A stretch of 64,000 bases of DNA from Cristatella mucedo (GCA_009760855.2 WPIO01000101.1:367501-431500); one strand, 5' to 3'; shown: positions 35,605-48,725, numbered from the stretch's first letter. The notes: generated from the sequence alone by a model not told the origin. Program-made: numbers and translations.

Positions 35605-37885
35605 TAACTCCGACGGCCCAACTTAACGCTGGTCTTTGGAATCTTTGCTCAATTTGCAATAAACCCTTATTAACAAGCAACCTTATTTTCTGAAAAGTCT
35701 CGAACCACTCGCCTTGATTGAAACTTGGCTAAAATCGGTAAACTGCCAGGTACATCGGTAAACTGCACGGTCTTGGCTAAAATCGGTAAAAACGAACTCC
35801 TTCTTGAGCGCCTCTTATCTCGCCTGGGCATCACTGGCACTATACTGCCAGTCTTCAACACCTATCTCGCTGGCATACTCCAAAGTATTGATGTGAGCTG
35901 TCTTCCGCGGTGGCTTGCAAAAGATTTAACTAGCTCCTTAGTTCTGTCTTGGCTTGGTTATTGTAATTCTCTTTTGACTGGGCTACCGAAAAAAAGCAAG
36001 TAGGCCACTGCAGCTGGCTTTAAATATGGCTGCATGGCTAGTTTGCAAGTTCCAGAGGTTTAACCACGTGCCTCCTTTGCTAAAAGAGCTAGGATGGCTG
36101 CCCGTTGATCAACGGATACAAAGCAAAGTTCTTACGCTGACCCACAAGGCCCACCACGGCTTGGCTCCTCCGTACCTAGCTGAACTGCTGCACTGTTTTC
36201 AGCCTCTTCGTGCCCTCAGGTCCTGTATAGACAATACATTATCTGTTCCATTCCTCAGCTTAAAGACCATTGGCGACAGAAGCGGTAGCTCTGCAAGTCC
36301 TAGACTGTGGAACTCGCTTCCACAATTCTTACGCAATGACAACTACTCTCCTGCTGCCGACTATGGCTCATCCTTTTCAGCGGTCCTGAGCTGGTACTTC
36401 CATGCTACTCACAACCTCAACTGCTCTGCTGACTCTGCTATGCTTCCCAATTTCTGTTTGTTGCGTGAGATGAAGTCTTGTTGGCTACCTCACGCGTACC
36501 GAAAGGCGCTTAGGCTGAGTGCGCTATACAGAACACTCCTGCGTAACACCCACATAGTCGTTTTGGAGTTGCTGACGGAGATACATTAAATTACCATGGA
36601 CAAAGATCTTTCGTGGAACCTCTGAAATATAGGGTACCTCAGGGATCTATGATTGGCCCTGTTTCTCACGGTTTATGGTCTCCCTCTAGCCGATGTGATT
36701 GCAAGGCACAATCTAGGCTTTCACTTCTCTGCAGATGACACTCAGTTGTACCATTGCTTTGATCCCACCAAGCCCTTCAGCACGTCAAGTTCTCTCAACT
36801 CCTTCGGTGCGTGAACTGATGACATCTGCACATGGATGGCATCAAATTTTCTTAAATTAAATGATGATGCAACTAACTTACTAGTTATGGGCGAACCAAG
36901 TGTGATTCAGAAAATGGAAAGAATAAAGCTTAAAATCGGTTCTGTCAGCACATCGCCTGTTGAATCTGCACGAAATCTGGGTGTCATGTTCCAAAGTGAC
37001 CTTTCGTTAGACGACCACATCAGCTCCATAGTCAAGTCTGTCTAGTTTCACCTATATGATATTGCTAAAAAAAATTGGGCTTGTTTAGACAGGGATACTA
37101 CATCTAAATTGGCCAATTCATTTGTGACATCGCGTGTTGACTTCCGTAACTCACTGCTTGCTGGCCTACCGTCATGTGCAATCAGGTGCTTGCAGCTGGT
37201 GCAAGACTCTGCAGCTAGGCTTGTCTGCCGTGAGCGTCGCAGTTGCCACATCACACCACTCCTCGCCGTCCTTCACTTCATCCCAGTCGAGCAGCGCATC
37301 GACTTCACGGTTCTGTCACTCGCTTTTTGGTCCCTTCACTCTTTGGCTCCAGCTTACCTATCAGATCTATTCTATTATATTTATTATATTTTTATTTTTA
37401 TATTTATATTATTATATCTATTATATTTATTATAGCCCCACCAGGTTAAGCATCGTACCGTCCGCTTTTTCGGAGTCTAACTGTTGACCTATACCTCGTA
37501 CAAACCTCAAATTCTTTGGAGACCGTGCCTTTAGTTCATATGCTCCCAAAGCCTGGAAATCACTCCCAACTTCCGTCACGACATCGCTTGATTTGACCAC
37601 TTTTAAAGTGAAATTAAAAACCGCACCTATTTATCGCACCGTTTAATGGGTCCCTGCAATTGGACCTCTGTGTTCTTATGCATGCTGACACCGTTCAGGC
37701 TGTCACTAACCACACTTGCATGTCGCCCCTAACCATGTTATTGTTGTTGTTTGTTGAGCATGCTAACACTAACCATTTGATCGGGCTTATTTTGTAGCAA
37801 ATGAAAAGTGGTTAGAAAGAGATTTGAGTTTTTTCTGAGGGCGTTATATCAAAAGTATTATTATTATTGTTATCACTATTAAGAA
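35605..37885 (+). mobile_element. LINE family B, rearranged copy containing a LINE A insertion
   Basis: The start of an endonuclease-like domain (LNAGLWNLCSICNKPLLTSN, about 35620) is followed by a duplicated CTTGGCTAAAATCGGTAAA (35727 and 35770), then jumps to RT palm (LERLLSRLGITGT, about 35807), a large internal deletion. At 35896-36594 a LINE A piece interrupts it. B resumes at ATGGACAAAGATC (36596), continues through HFSADDTQLYHCFDP (YADD altered to SADD, about 36720) and DDHISSIVKSV, to the 3' UTR and (ATT)n at 37855-37880. A 65-bp AT-only expansion sits at 37367-37432. Confidence 0.8.
35896..36594 (+). mobile_element. LINE family A 3' fragment nested in LINE B
   Basis: Coding remnant LPRWLAKDLTSSLVLSWLGY, then LLKELGWLPVDQRIQSKVL and FLSLKTIGDRSGSSASPRLW, ending with the A terminus GGAGATACATTAAATTACC. 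Its 5' truncation point is GAGCTGTC, sharing GA with the B target, and the strand matches the host element. Confidence 0.85.
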
Positions 37886-38477
37886 AGTAAAGTCTGTCAC
37901 AAACCATTTAAGTACATGAATTAGTGGTTTAGATGCGGTGGTGAAACAATTTTAGTAATCAGCAAATAACTTTATCCGCACTATGTCTCTATCAATAGGC
38001 TGATATAAGTTTGAAACGGCGCCGGAAATATGAGAAGTTAATAGTTTCACTCAGAAAAAGCAGGAGATAATTGATAATGTACCGTACATCGCATCATACT
38101 CAAGAAGCACAGTGTTTGTTTAGAGGATATGCATATTCACTCAAATTCTAATTCTTCATACTTTTGAGCCGACTGAGACAATGTTATTGCTCTTTGCTGA
38201 ATGCTGTTCTTGCATGCGGTTGATACTCAGAGCGACAACTCTCAGGACTGCCGCGGCTACTAGCTGGCCAAGAGGAACTTGAGAACAAGAATTTAAGTAC
38301 ATTTAGCTGTCTGCGGACAGATTTTCGTGCTAGAATGAACCTTCGATGTATTGGGGCGTCGGTGACGATCAGTCAGGTTATCACATCAATAGCTTGTAGT
38401 TTGTAGTTGTTCTGAATTATAATTAGCCGGAACAGATATCAAGACCTATGGCTTAGACCTTATTACAAGGTAGCTTG
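37886..38477. other. Unassigned AT-rich sequence
   Basis: No gene or repeat recognised. Confidence 0.35.
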
Positions 38478-40670
38478 TAATAATAATAATGCACTTGATA
38501 AAGCGCCCTCAGAAAACACAATCTTTTTCTAGGCGCTTTACATTTGCTGCAAAGGGAAATGCAATGGAATGGTGAGTGATATCATGCTTGATAAACAACG
38601 TGAATAACATGGTTAGGGGTGACATGCACAGGGTCAGCATGCAAGTGTGGTTAGTGGCAGCATGCACAGTGTCAGCGCGCATAAGCACACGGAGGACGAA
38701 TCACAGGGACCCACTAAATGCTGTCCTAAGTATGTTTGTTTTTAAGTTCTTTTTTAATGTGGTCAAGTCAGGGGATTCTCTGACGCAACTCAGGATGGAG
38801 TTCCAGGCTTTGGGAGCATACGAACTAAATGCACGGTCTCCAAAGGATTTAAGGTTTGTATGAGGTATTGGTAGACTGTTGGATTCCAAAAAGCGGGTGG
38901 TACGATGCTTGGCCTGGTGAGAGAGTAGATCTGAGAGATAGGCTGGAGCCAAAGAATGAAGGGACCTAAAAGTGAGCGACAAAATCTTGAAGTCAATCCG
39001 TTGCTTGACTGGGAGCCACTGCAGGTCGGCGAGAAGTGGTGTGATGTGGCAACTGCGACGCTCACGACAGACAAGCCTAGCTGCGGAGTTTTGCACCAGC
39101 TGCAATCGCCTGATCACACATGCCGGTAGGCCAGTAAGCAGTGAGTTGCAGAAGTCGAGACGGGATGTCACGAATGCATGGACCAACTTAGTCGTGGTAT
39201 CCTTATCTAAACCGGCCCGAATTTTAGCAATATTATGTAGCTGAACGTAGGCATATTTGACTGTGGAGCTGATGTGGTCGTCTAACGAGAGGTCGCTTTG
39301 GAACATGACACATAGATTTTGAGCTGATTCAACAGGAAATATGCTGACAGAGCCAATTTTGAGCGCCAGCCTTTCCAATTTCTCAATCAAACTGGGTTTG
39401 CCCATGACTAGTAAGTTAGTCTTATCATCGTTTAGTTTTAGAAAATTTGCTGCCATCCATGTGCGGATGTCATCAATACATCTAGCAAGTGAGTTTAGAG
39501 AAGTTGAGGTGCTCGAAGGCTGGATGGGATCAAAGCAAGGTACAACATCCGCATAGAAGTGAAAGCCTAGATTGTGATTGGCAATCACATCCGCAAGAGG
39601 GAGAGTATAAACCGTGAAAAGAACCGAACCTTGCACGGAGCCCTGAGGTACGCCATATTTTAGAGATACCTCGGATGATATTTGTCCATTCACGTCAATA
39701 CTCTGGAGTTTGTCACTGAGATAGGACCTGAACAATTGCAGAGCAGTGCCAGTGATTCCCAGGCGAGATGAGAGGTGCTCTAGAAGAACTTTGCGATCGA
39801 TAGTATGAAAAGCTGCCGAAAGATCGAGCAAAACAAGAAGAGACACTCTACCCATGTCTGCATTCCTAAGTAGGTCGTTGTACACCCGAAGCAATGCTGA
39901 CTCTGTGGAGTGATTATCTCTAAAGCCAGACTGGAACTTACTAGAAAGGTTTGAAGTTTTGATATATGAGTTCAGCTGGTCCGCCAGGACCCGCTCCAGT
40001 GTTTTTGATAGGAATTGTAGAAGGGAGACTGGGCGGTAGTTGCTCAAGTTCTCTTTGTCTAGTGTCGCTTTCTTGAGAATTAGCATGACTACAGCTTTTT
40101 TGAAAGGTGCTGGGACATGACCTGAGGCTAATGACATAATAATGATGTTAGTTATCAATGGAAGCAGCAGATCAATGCAACGTAGGAGCAGGACAACGGG
40201 AATAGGGTCCAGAGGACTTGTTGTCTTCTTTGATTGGGATACGAACTTCAGGATTAGATCACTTGTGACCTGCTTAAATGTAGACGTTGAGGTGCAGCCA
40301 GGAATCGGGGAACAACATTCTAGTGGGGATCATCAGGTAAGGAGCTAATCTGGAAGCGGTTGAGGAGATGGTTGATCGTCGACATCAGCATTTTTGGATT
40401 ATGCATAAAGGGGATTGTCAAGAAAATTCTTAAACATTTTTTCAGACAATGGAATATTTGTTTAGGATACCTTTTGAATGAAAAACGTGTTAGAAATGGC
40501 ATAGAAAGTTCTGACAACTTTCGCATAGAAGAAAAATGGTTATGCAAACTACATCTCATCCAAATGTAAACCGGTAGCCACATATCTACAAATAGCAAAA
40601 ATATAGATCTCTGCATCATTATTTGAGACTTGCACCCCAACTTGTCGAACCTTGGTAGATTGAGATACAT
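38478..40670 (-). mobile_element. LINE family B with longest open RT frame (about 485 codons)
   Basis: The minus-strand frame 40158-38701 is uninterrupted and carries RT fingers (NYRPVSLLQFLSKTLERVL), palm (LLDLSAAFHTIDRKVLLEHL), GVPQGSVQGSVLF, thumb and the C-terminal domain (CHITPLLADLQWLPVKQRID). In the catalytic block YADD reads YADV: a 9-nt loss relative to the copy at 14702 removes DTQ-type residues while keeping frame, so the enzyme would be inactive. Upstream connector HNPKMLMSTINHLLNRFQ lies in a different frame at 40320-40670. The endonuclease is missing. The (TAA)n tail is short (38479-38490). Confidence 0.92.
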
Positions 40671-42847
40671 GCGTGAAGATTTTTTAAGATGGAGTGTTTA
40701 CTGGTATACATCTTCATTTCCAGTGTAGGTTTGTGCCTTGTACAACCCATAGCTCGGCTTATGCTTCACGTATCGGAGTGAAATTTGAAATGCGAGTTCA
40801 GCACGGCTTGTTTCACCGACTCAATAAAAAGTTTCTGATTCCGGTTAGATAAATTTTGCTCGCTACTTTTTATTGAATCTTCCCTTTAGGAGACGGCAGC
40901 CGATTTTAATCGAAGGGTGATGAGTGGTAACCGTGACCGCTCTACATTTTGCCAATTCTCTGAGAGTCGGACTGCACAAGCTCTCGTCACGAATGTTTGC
41001 TACAGACTAGCTGCCATTCCCGATTGCATGACAGCTAGAGACTCCCTGCCTCTACCGCTGCCAGAGTACTGAATTCAGGGCCATGTTTACCATCTTTACT
41101 TTGGTAGAGTATCGTTGCAAGAATCCAAGAGAGGGTCACAGGTCACATCGCGAGAGCAGTCGGTGATAGCCGGCTAGCATCTCTTGCTAAGAGGGCTGAA
41201 ACACAGTGTCACTGTTCAGTCAGACGTTTTGATCGCAGCAGAGCCTTTCAATGACTAATACTTGGAAATGGGAGCCGGCCTACTTTCATGCAGTGCAACT
41301 TTGCTGCGATTTAATAACCCTAACAAGTTACTGAGAAAATGGGAAATTTGAAATAATTCTTATATGCCTTTGGCGATCCTGAATCGTAAATCCTATTCGA
41401 ATGGTGCCATGTAAACCCTTCGAAATTCGCCACCCTCATCCGTGGTGCATTGTGAACCATCGAGTGGGAATATAAAAAAAATTCGGGCCTTTGAAAACAA
41501 GCAGCCATCCACGGATGAAAGGGCAAGAAAGTTATGCAAGTAGATGTATTGCACGGGGTAATTCGCCCGTGCCCTATTCTCGTCGGCAGTGGCTGACCAC
41601 ACCGAAGAGTCGAGAGCTAAGATGGACGCTGGCTTGCCAGCGTCGTCGGACCGGCTCGCGGCTGGTGCACTGAGATTCCCGCAAGAGCTCCAATTCCTCC
41701 TGAGAATAATTCGCTCGCTCAATCCCCCTACGGCTGTTCATTATGATTTATGACAACCGTTGAGCTCAAAGGCGGCTTGACATTTATGCGCCTGAGAGCG
41801 GCCCCGGATCGCCATCCCTAGCGCTAAAATCGGCCACAGTCGGCCCCATCTGTCAGATGGCTGCCCCCTCACTCGCGATGCTCTAAAGATTTAATGAGCA
41901 ATGTGTCAAGCTCGGAGGTCGAGCGAGGCGACGGCGACGGCGACGAGCTCGTTCAGAGGACGTTCACAGGCATACCGAGGGGCCCGGCATCCAATCAGGC
42001 CAGCGTGCCCGGCCGACCGCAGCTGAGCCGGTGCATACTAAAACGGGCTTACCCTCCGGGGTATTTACGGATTATCGGTCTGAGTCCTTTTGATGTTTTG
42101 TCATGATTCGGTGTCTCAGGGCGCCGGCTCCTCAACTTCGACGCCGATGCGGCATGCTTACTTCTGCAATAAGTATACAGATAGTCAAAGACGGAGACTG
42201 GTGAGCCATCTGTAAAGCGTCCGTATTAATGCGTACCCGGATCTGCCAAGACCGGCTGCCTTCTAATGGCGGCCCGAGCCCATGACTTGAAGGCTCTTCC
42301 GAGGCAAGCCGAAGGCCAGTCGCCCAGCCGTGCGGGCTGCCGAGTGCCAGCATAATGCCGGAGCGCAGGCGCCAGTGCGCCGCCCATCTTCTACCCGAGG
42401 GCCGCGCTTTGATGCCTTCGTCTGTAACCACCCTTGGCCTCGAACTGACGCAGGCAGCAATGCCGGCCGACGAGCGAGCCTTACTGCCGGCTTATCGCGC
42501 TGCGGGTGGCGGGCGTGTCGTTGACGTTGTCGAAAGCAGAAGGCCCGCGCTTCGATTTTGCAGTGACATCTCGCTTTACGATAGTGTTTCGCGGATCGAA
42601 ATTTTCCTATTGTACCAAGCAAGCTTCGTCGGAAAATCTGTCTTCACTGCCTCACCTCTCGTCTCGTCTCCTCTCTGCTACTCTCTCCTCATCTCCTCTC
42701 TCGGTCTATGTATCTCCTCTCTCTTTGTCTCTGTCTCTTTTTCTTTCTTTCTCTTTTGCTGTCTTTCTCTCCTTCAGGTTGGCCTATTGAATTTTCATAG
42801 CACCGTTAACAACCATTTTATAGGACTTAGCACAGAGGCAGGTTTCT
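40671..42847. other. Unassigned; CpG-rich centre and CT-rich tract
   Basis: Positions 40671-41750 are ordinary, with no motif. Positions 41760-42600 are CpG-rich with overlapping frames. Positions 42640-42780 are CT-rich. No gene supported. Confidence 0.4.
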
Positions 42848-43040
42848 CTTGCATGTAACGTAACTCCGTCTGTAACTCTACACCACATGAAAGACCATGT
42901 GTCTGTTAAGCAGGAAGGTTTTGTATAGCGAATCTAAATCACAATCGGCTTGCTGTACGCATTTGGTAGCCAACAGACTTCATCGCGAGAAATAAAGAGA
43001 AGGTGAGAAGCATAGCAAAGTCAGGAGAGCAGTCGATGTA
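42848..43040 (-). mobile_element. LINE family A 3' UTR (left half, interrupted)
   Basis: Inverted A 3' end: ACTCCGTCTGTAACTCTAC, AGCAGGAAGGTTTTGTATAG, GTAGCCAACAGACTTCATC, then AGGAGAGCAGTCGATGTA, where a LINE B begins. The right half resumes at 44652. Confidence 0.85.
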
Positions 43041-44651
43041 ATAATAATAATAATAATAATAATGTACTCGATAAAGCGCCCTCAGAGAACTTTATCTCTT
43101 TCTAAGCGCTTTACATTTGCTGCAAAGGGAAATGCAATTAAATGGTAAGTAAAATCATGCTTGAAAAAACAAATAAAAGGAATAACATGGTTAGGGGGAC
43201 ATGCACGGGGTCAGCATGCAAATGTGGTTAGTGGCAACATGCACAGTGTCAGCACGCATAAGCACGTGAAGGACGAATCACAGGGACCCACTAAATGCTG
43301 TCCTAAATAGGTTTGTTTTAAGTTCCTTTTAAATGTGGTCAGGTCAGGGGATGTTCTGACGCAGGTCGGGAGGAAGTTCCAGGCTTTGGGAGCATACGAA
43401 CTGAATGCACGGTCTCCAAAGGATTTGAGGTTTGTACGAGGTATTGGTAGACTGTTGGATTCCGAAAAGCGGGTGATATGATGCTTGGCCTGATGGGGGA
43501 GTATGTCGGAGAGATAGGCTGGAGCCATAGAATGAAGGGACCTAAAAGTGAGCGACAAAACCTTGAAGTCAATCCGTTGCTTGACTGGTAGCCAGTGCAG
43601 GTCGGCGAGAAGTGGTGTGATGTGGCAACTGCGACGCTCACGACAGACAAGCCTAGCTGCAGAGTTTTGCACCAGCTGCAATCGCCTGATCGCACATGCT
43701 GGTAGGCCAGTAAGCAGTGAGTTGCAGAAGTCGAGACGAGATGTCACGAATGCATGGACCAACTTGGACGTGGTATCCTTATCTAAACAAGCCCGAATTT
43801 TAGAAATATTATGAAGCTAAAAATAGGCAGATTTGACTGTGGAGCTGATGTGGTCGTCTAACGAGAGGTCGCTTTGGAATATGACACCTAGATTTCGAGC
43901 TGATTCGACAGGAGATATGCTGGCAGAGCCAATTTTGAGCGTCAGCCTTTCCAATTTCTCAATCACACTGGGTTTGCCCATAACTAGTAAGTTAGTTTTA
44001 TCATCGTTTAGTTTTAGAAAATTTGCTGCCATCCATGTGCGGATGTCATCAATGCATGCAGCAAGTGAGTTTAAAGAAGTTGAGGTGCTCGAAGGCTGGG
44101 AGGAATCAAAGCAAAGGTACAACTGAGTGTCATCCGCATAGAAGTGAAAGCCTAGATTGTGCCACAAGAGGGAGGGTATAAACCGTGAAAAGAACCGGAC
44201 CTAGCACGGAGCCCTAAGTTACTCCATATTTCAGAGGTACTTGAGATGATCTTTGTCCATTCACGTCAATACTCTGGAGTCTCCCACTGAGATAGGACCT
44301 GAACCACTGCAGAGCAGTGCCAGTGATGCCCAGGCGAGATGAGAGGCGCTCTAGAAGAACTGTTTGATCGATGGTGTCAAAAGCTGCCGAAAGATCGAGC
44401 AAAACAAGAAGAGACACTCTACCCATGTCTGCATTCCTAAGTAGGTCGTTGTATACCCTAAGCAATGCTGACTCTGTGGAGTGATTAGCTCTAAAGCTGG
44501 ACTGGAACTCACTAGCAAGGTGTTAGGTTTCGATATATGAGTTTAGCTGGTCTCCACGACCCGTTCCAGTGTCTTTGATAGAAATGGTAGAAGAGAGACT
44601 GGGCGGTAGTTGCTCAAGTTCTCTTGGTCTAGTGTTGCGATTTATGGTGAT
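43041..44651 (-). mobile_element. LINE family B nested in LINE A, flanked by a GATGTA duplication
   Basis: (ATA)n tail at 43041-43061; RT C-terminal frame 43211-43762 (LDFCNSLLTGLPACAIRRLQL; CHITPLLADLHWLPVKQRID); catalytic block 43817-44167 with intact HFYADDTQLYLCFD; palm frame 44214-44465 (LLVLLDLSAAFDTIDQTVLL). Frame breaks lie between these. The 5' end is truncated in the fingers region at about 44640. GATGTA is present at 43035-43040 and 44652-44657. Confidence 0.9.
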
Positions 44652-44835
44652 GATGTAGTGAGTAACGTGGAAGTAGAAGCTCATGACGGCTGGAAAGAAT
44701 AGGTTATAGTCGGCAGGAGGAGAGTAGATGTCGTTTCGTAAGAACTGTGGAAGTGAGTTCCAAAGTATAGGTCCTGCAGCGAAAAAGCGTCTGTCGCCAA
44801 CGATCTTAAAGTGGAGGACCCGTATGGGGATAGTT
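44652..44835 (-). mobile_element. LINE family A C-terminal part (right half, interrupted)
   Basis: Continues the A fragment left at 43040: GTAGTGAGTAACGTGGAAGT, then TGTCGCCAACGATCTTAAAG (LKIVGDRRF and GPILWNSLPQFLRND on the minus strand). Confidence 0.85.
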
Positions 44836-45489
44836 GCTATAGCCAGATGCTTCAGCAAGTCTGGTGGTACTCTTAATGAGTTTTCTATCTTGCAACAGTT
44901 GAAAGGTCTACACCGACATCGTCAAGCAATGCTTTATCATAGAGACTCGGACTCTAAAGCGAAAACTTTGCACGCGAGGTGTCACCGACGTGGACGAGGG
45001 CCGCATGTTGAGAGTCGCATGCAGCATGTTAGCGTCTTACTGCCGAAGCTATTTCTCCGAATCTGGGAAGCTGGCACCTTGACCGAGCAGTATTTCACTT
45101 AACTTACGAAAAATGTAGATGCAGCTGAATCGTCAGCTTTATTCTTAGTGCACCATAACACGCGCTGAAATGTCAAACCACTCGAGAGAAAGGATGAGTT
45201 CCGTCACGGCAAACACAAGACCTCCGACATTTGAATCAAAGGCATGTACGTTAACTATGCCTGTTCGTTAAGCCATGGACTCCTACTATCAGAATCATGC
45301 AAATCTATGGGAAGCACGTGACTTACACCTGGCACTTTGTTTGCCGGGTGCATGATCCCAGCGATTGGACACCTGCCTCCAAATGGGAATGCACACTGAG
45401 GGATCAGCACGTTTCATTTCACCCCCCCTTTCGGATTCTCAAGTGGAGCTGTTTTAGCCTCAGCGAGGAGCACGCAGCGGTCTTAGCCG
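44836..45489. other. Unassigned sequence
   Basis: Short plus-strand open frames without motifs. No repeat recognised. Confidence 0.35.
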
Positions 45490-45590
45490 TGAGGAGTGAG
45501 GTGCAAGTACATCAAGCGCTAGAATCATGGTTTCGAGTCCTGCAGCAGGCAATCCTGTATTGCCGGATGCAAACGGAGTGATAAAAACTA
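45490..45590 (+). mobile_element. SINE type 1 fragment
   Basis: B-box-like GTTTCGAGTCC at about 45531 and the body AATCCTGTATTGCCGG match the SINE at 5722 (ATCCTTTATTGCC after the same box). The A-box half is poorly preserved. Confidence 0.5.
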
Positions 45591-45701
45591 AGTCTCTTCT
45601 ACAGCAATAAAAAATGATGTTGTCGAATCAGCCGACCTTTAATTGTACAGTTTGCTCAACGTTACGCTTTTTTTGCTGCTAGTGGCTAGTGGCTCTCTCT
45701 C

Positions 45702-45702
<1 letters not shown>

Positions 45703-45742
<40 letters not shown>
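45703..45742. repeat. (CTG)n microsatellite
   Basis: About 13 perfect CTG triplets, then CTCCTCTTCTTG. Confidence 0.95.
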
Positions 45743-45745
<3 letters not shown>

Positions 45746-45779
45746 TCTTCTTGCTTCTCTGGTAACGCTTACTGCCTTA

Positions 45780-46530
45780 ATAAAAATAATAATAAACCAT
45801 TGCACAGCACCCCAGAGAAAAATTAGTCTCTTTTTAGGCACTTTACACGTGCTGAAAATGAAGCATAATGTCATGGTTAGTGGTAACATGCACAATTTCA
45901 ACAAGCATAGAATGGTTAGATGTGGCATGCACAGTGTCAAGATGCAAAATATGGTTAGTGGTAGCATGTAAAGTGTCAGCACGTATAAGCACAAAAAGGA
46001 CGAACATCACAAGGACCCACTCAATGCTGTGATAAGCAGGTGCGTTTTTAACTTCTTTTTAAATGTCTTCATGCCAGGTGATGTCGGGAGTGAGTTTCAC
46101 GCTTTCAGAGCAAACCAACTGACAGTCTCCTACGGATTTGAGGTTCATACGAGGTATAACTAAACGATTTGAGTCAGATCAGCCGGTTAGAGATTACTGG
46201 CGTGGTGAGAGAGTAGCCATGATAGGTAGGCTGGAGCCAGAGAATGAAGGGGCCTAAAAGTGAGTGACAGATTCCTTGAAGTCAATGCACTGCTTAATTG
46301 AAAGCCAGTGCAGGTCAGCTAGAAGTGGTGTGATGTGGAAACTGCGTAGCTCACAACAGACAAACCTAGCTGCTGAGTTTTGCATCAACTTTAAGCGCCT
46401 GACTGGGCAGACCATTAGACTAGCAAGCAGTGAGTTACAGAAGTCAAGACGGGATGTTTCAAATGCGTGGACCAATTTGGACGTAGTATCCCCGTCTAAG
46501 CAAGTTTAAATTCGAGCAATGTTATGTAGA
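45780..46530 (-). mobile_element. LINE family B 3' fragment
   Basis: (AATAAT) tail, TTGCACAGCACCCCAGAGAA, GGCACTTTACACGTGCTG; the coding remnant at 46254-46475 reads TSRLDFCNSLLASL and HITPLLADLHWLSIKQCID. Its B 3' UTR shows extra internal duplications of the GTGGTAGCATG-type word. Confidence 0.8.
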
Positions 46531-48226
46531 TTTTTATGCTTAACGTGTGTTTTGCTTTCTTTGTCTTTGTGATTCAGCTCAGTTCCGACGCGCTGCTGCA
46601 AGCGAGCAGAAGACTCCGCCGCCGCTGTCCTGCCCCTTCCAGCTGCTGCCGGCACGCACGTGCCGACCTCGGAAGCCGCGGTGGCGGCAGCAGCAGATGC
46701 ACGGGCCGTGTGTATGTGTCTAAAATATAGACCTAAGCTTTGACACTGTCTAAAAGACAGCCTGCACCTTAGCTATATGTAGCTGAGACCGTTGTATTTC
46801 AAAAGCCAAACACAAGGTCAAGAATAGAGCGTGGAGGTCTCAAAAATTTGTTTTCCTTGAGCTGGATGGATCAGGAAGATGTCCAGTCGCCGGGGCAATG
46901 TACATGCATGCAATCAAAGTCGGCTGTGCCTGTCACGTGCTTTGTCTTGCTCCTGTTCCTCAGCTCCATCCACCGCGTAATTTCGCGTTCAAGCTAGTGA
47001 CTTCTCGTTTTTCGCGTCACGCTGTGCCTAGACCCATATGCTTCCTGCTGCTCCGAGTTCCACACGCACAACTCTGTCGAACAGCTCCTTAGCTTGTGGC
47101 AGGATCGACAATCGCAGACATGAAAGAATCGATCATTGGAGACGTGAAAGGATTGGTCACTGTGTGGAGACCTGGAAGGATCGATCACTGCAGACGCAAG
47201 AGTTTCTTTCATAGTAAGCCCTGCACTAAGTGCGTAGCGGTCATTTAGGTACCCTATAACAAAGCCTTCATGCTGTTGTGTCGAAAACATATCAGGAAGT
47301 TCTCACGAAGTGAAATCAGTGATAAACGGGGTGCAACGTATTAGGAGTTACGGTACTTCCGACACTGAGCACAGCGCTCGTAACTGGTGCTAGTCTTAGA
47401 TACGTGAAAGATCCCAATATCTCTCCTCTCAAACTTAATCTCGGCTTGCAAAATTCGAAAATGTTGGCGATGCTTCATTTCCTATGTTGGGTAACTTTTT
47501 TGTTGTCATTCCTTAGTGAATTCATCGGTACGATGCTGCAAGAGGCTGGTTGGTTACTTGATTTGTAAACCCCTAACTTACCAAAGCTTACCATAATTCC
47601 TGACCAGACTTTTTATAGATCCTCAATGATGATTCCAAGTGTTGTGATACAGTCTAACAGTAAGTCTTTGATACACAGAACCAGTGGTGTGCCGATGTAC
47701 TGCAATCTATGGTTTGTTAGAGCACGTGTGTGATCTGGTTGTACAGTGGTGTGAGCGCTGTGTTTTTAATATTCAAGTGTCAGCCTTCGCTTTAAATTAA
47801 ACAATTTACTTCCTTCGTGAAAATACTTAAATTCTACTTTTGGTATACGTTAGTTGGCTATCTTTAAGATGGTTAATCAGTGCAAGCAGCTATTTAGCTC
47901 AGTAACGAGAATGGGGATACATGGGTACAAAAGTACTAACCTTAACTTTAATGCCTCTAGAAATGTCGAGCAAACGTAAGAAACGTCATCCGTCATTCGC
48001 CATCATTGGTTCGGTCACCATCAGCTTGCTATCCCGAGCTTTTTACCAGGGCTCTGCTTTTATGTTAACCGCATGTGGTGTAGCTGTTCATTTTGTGAGG
48101 GCCCGAAGCTTAACGTTGGTTTATTACATCCATGCTCCATAGACATGTAGACATTGACTTTGCTTGGCTGCCGCACAGCTAGTAAAAATATTTTCACCAG
48201 GGCTAGCTTACAGCATTTAGCTGAGA
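46531..48226. other. Unassigned; short 26-bp-class tandem repeat at 47101-47206
   Basis: A GC-rich patch lies at 46570-46710 and the rest is ordinary. At 47101-47206 about four diverged units of the type GGATCGATCACTGCAGACG-TGAAA recur. No gene recognised. Confidence 0.4.
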
Positions 48227-48725
<499 letters not shown>

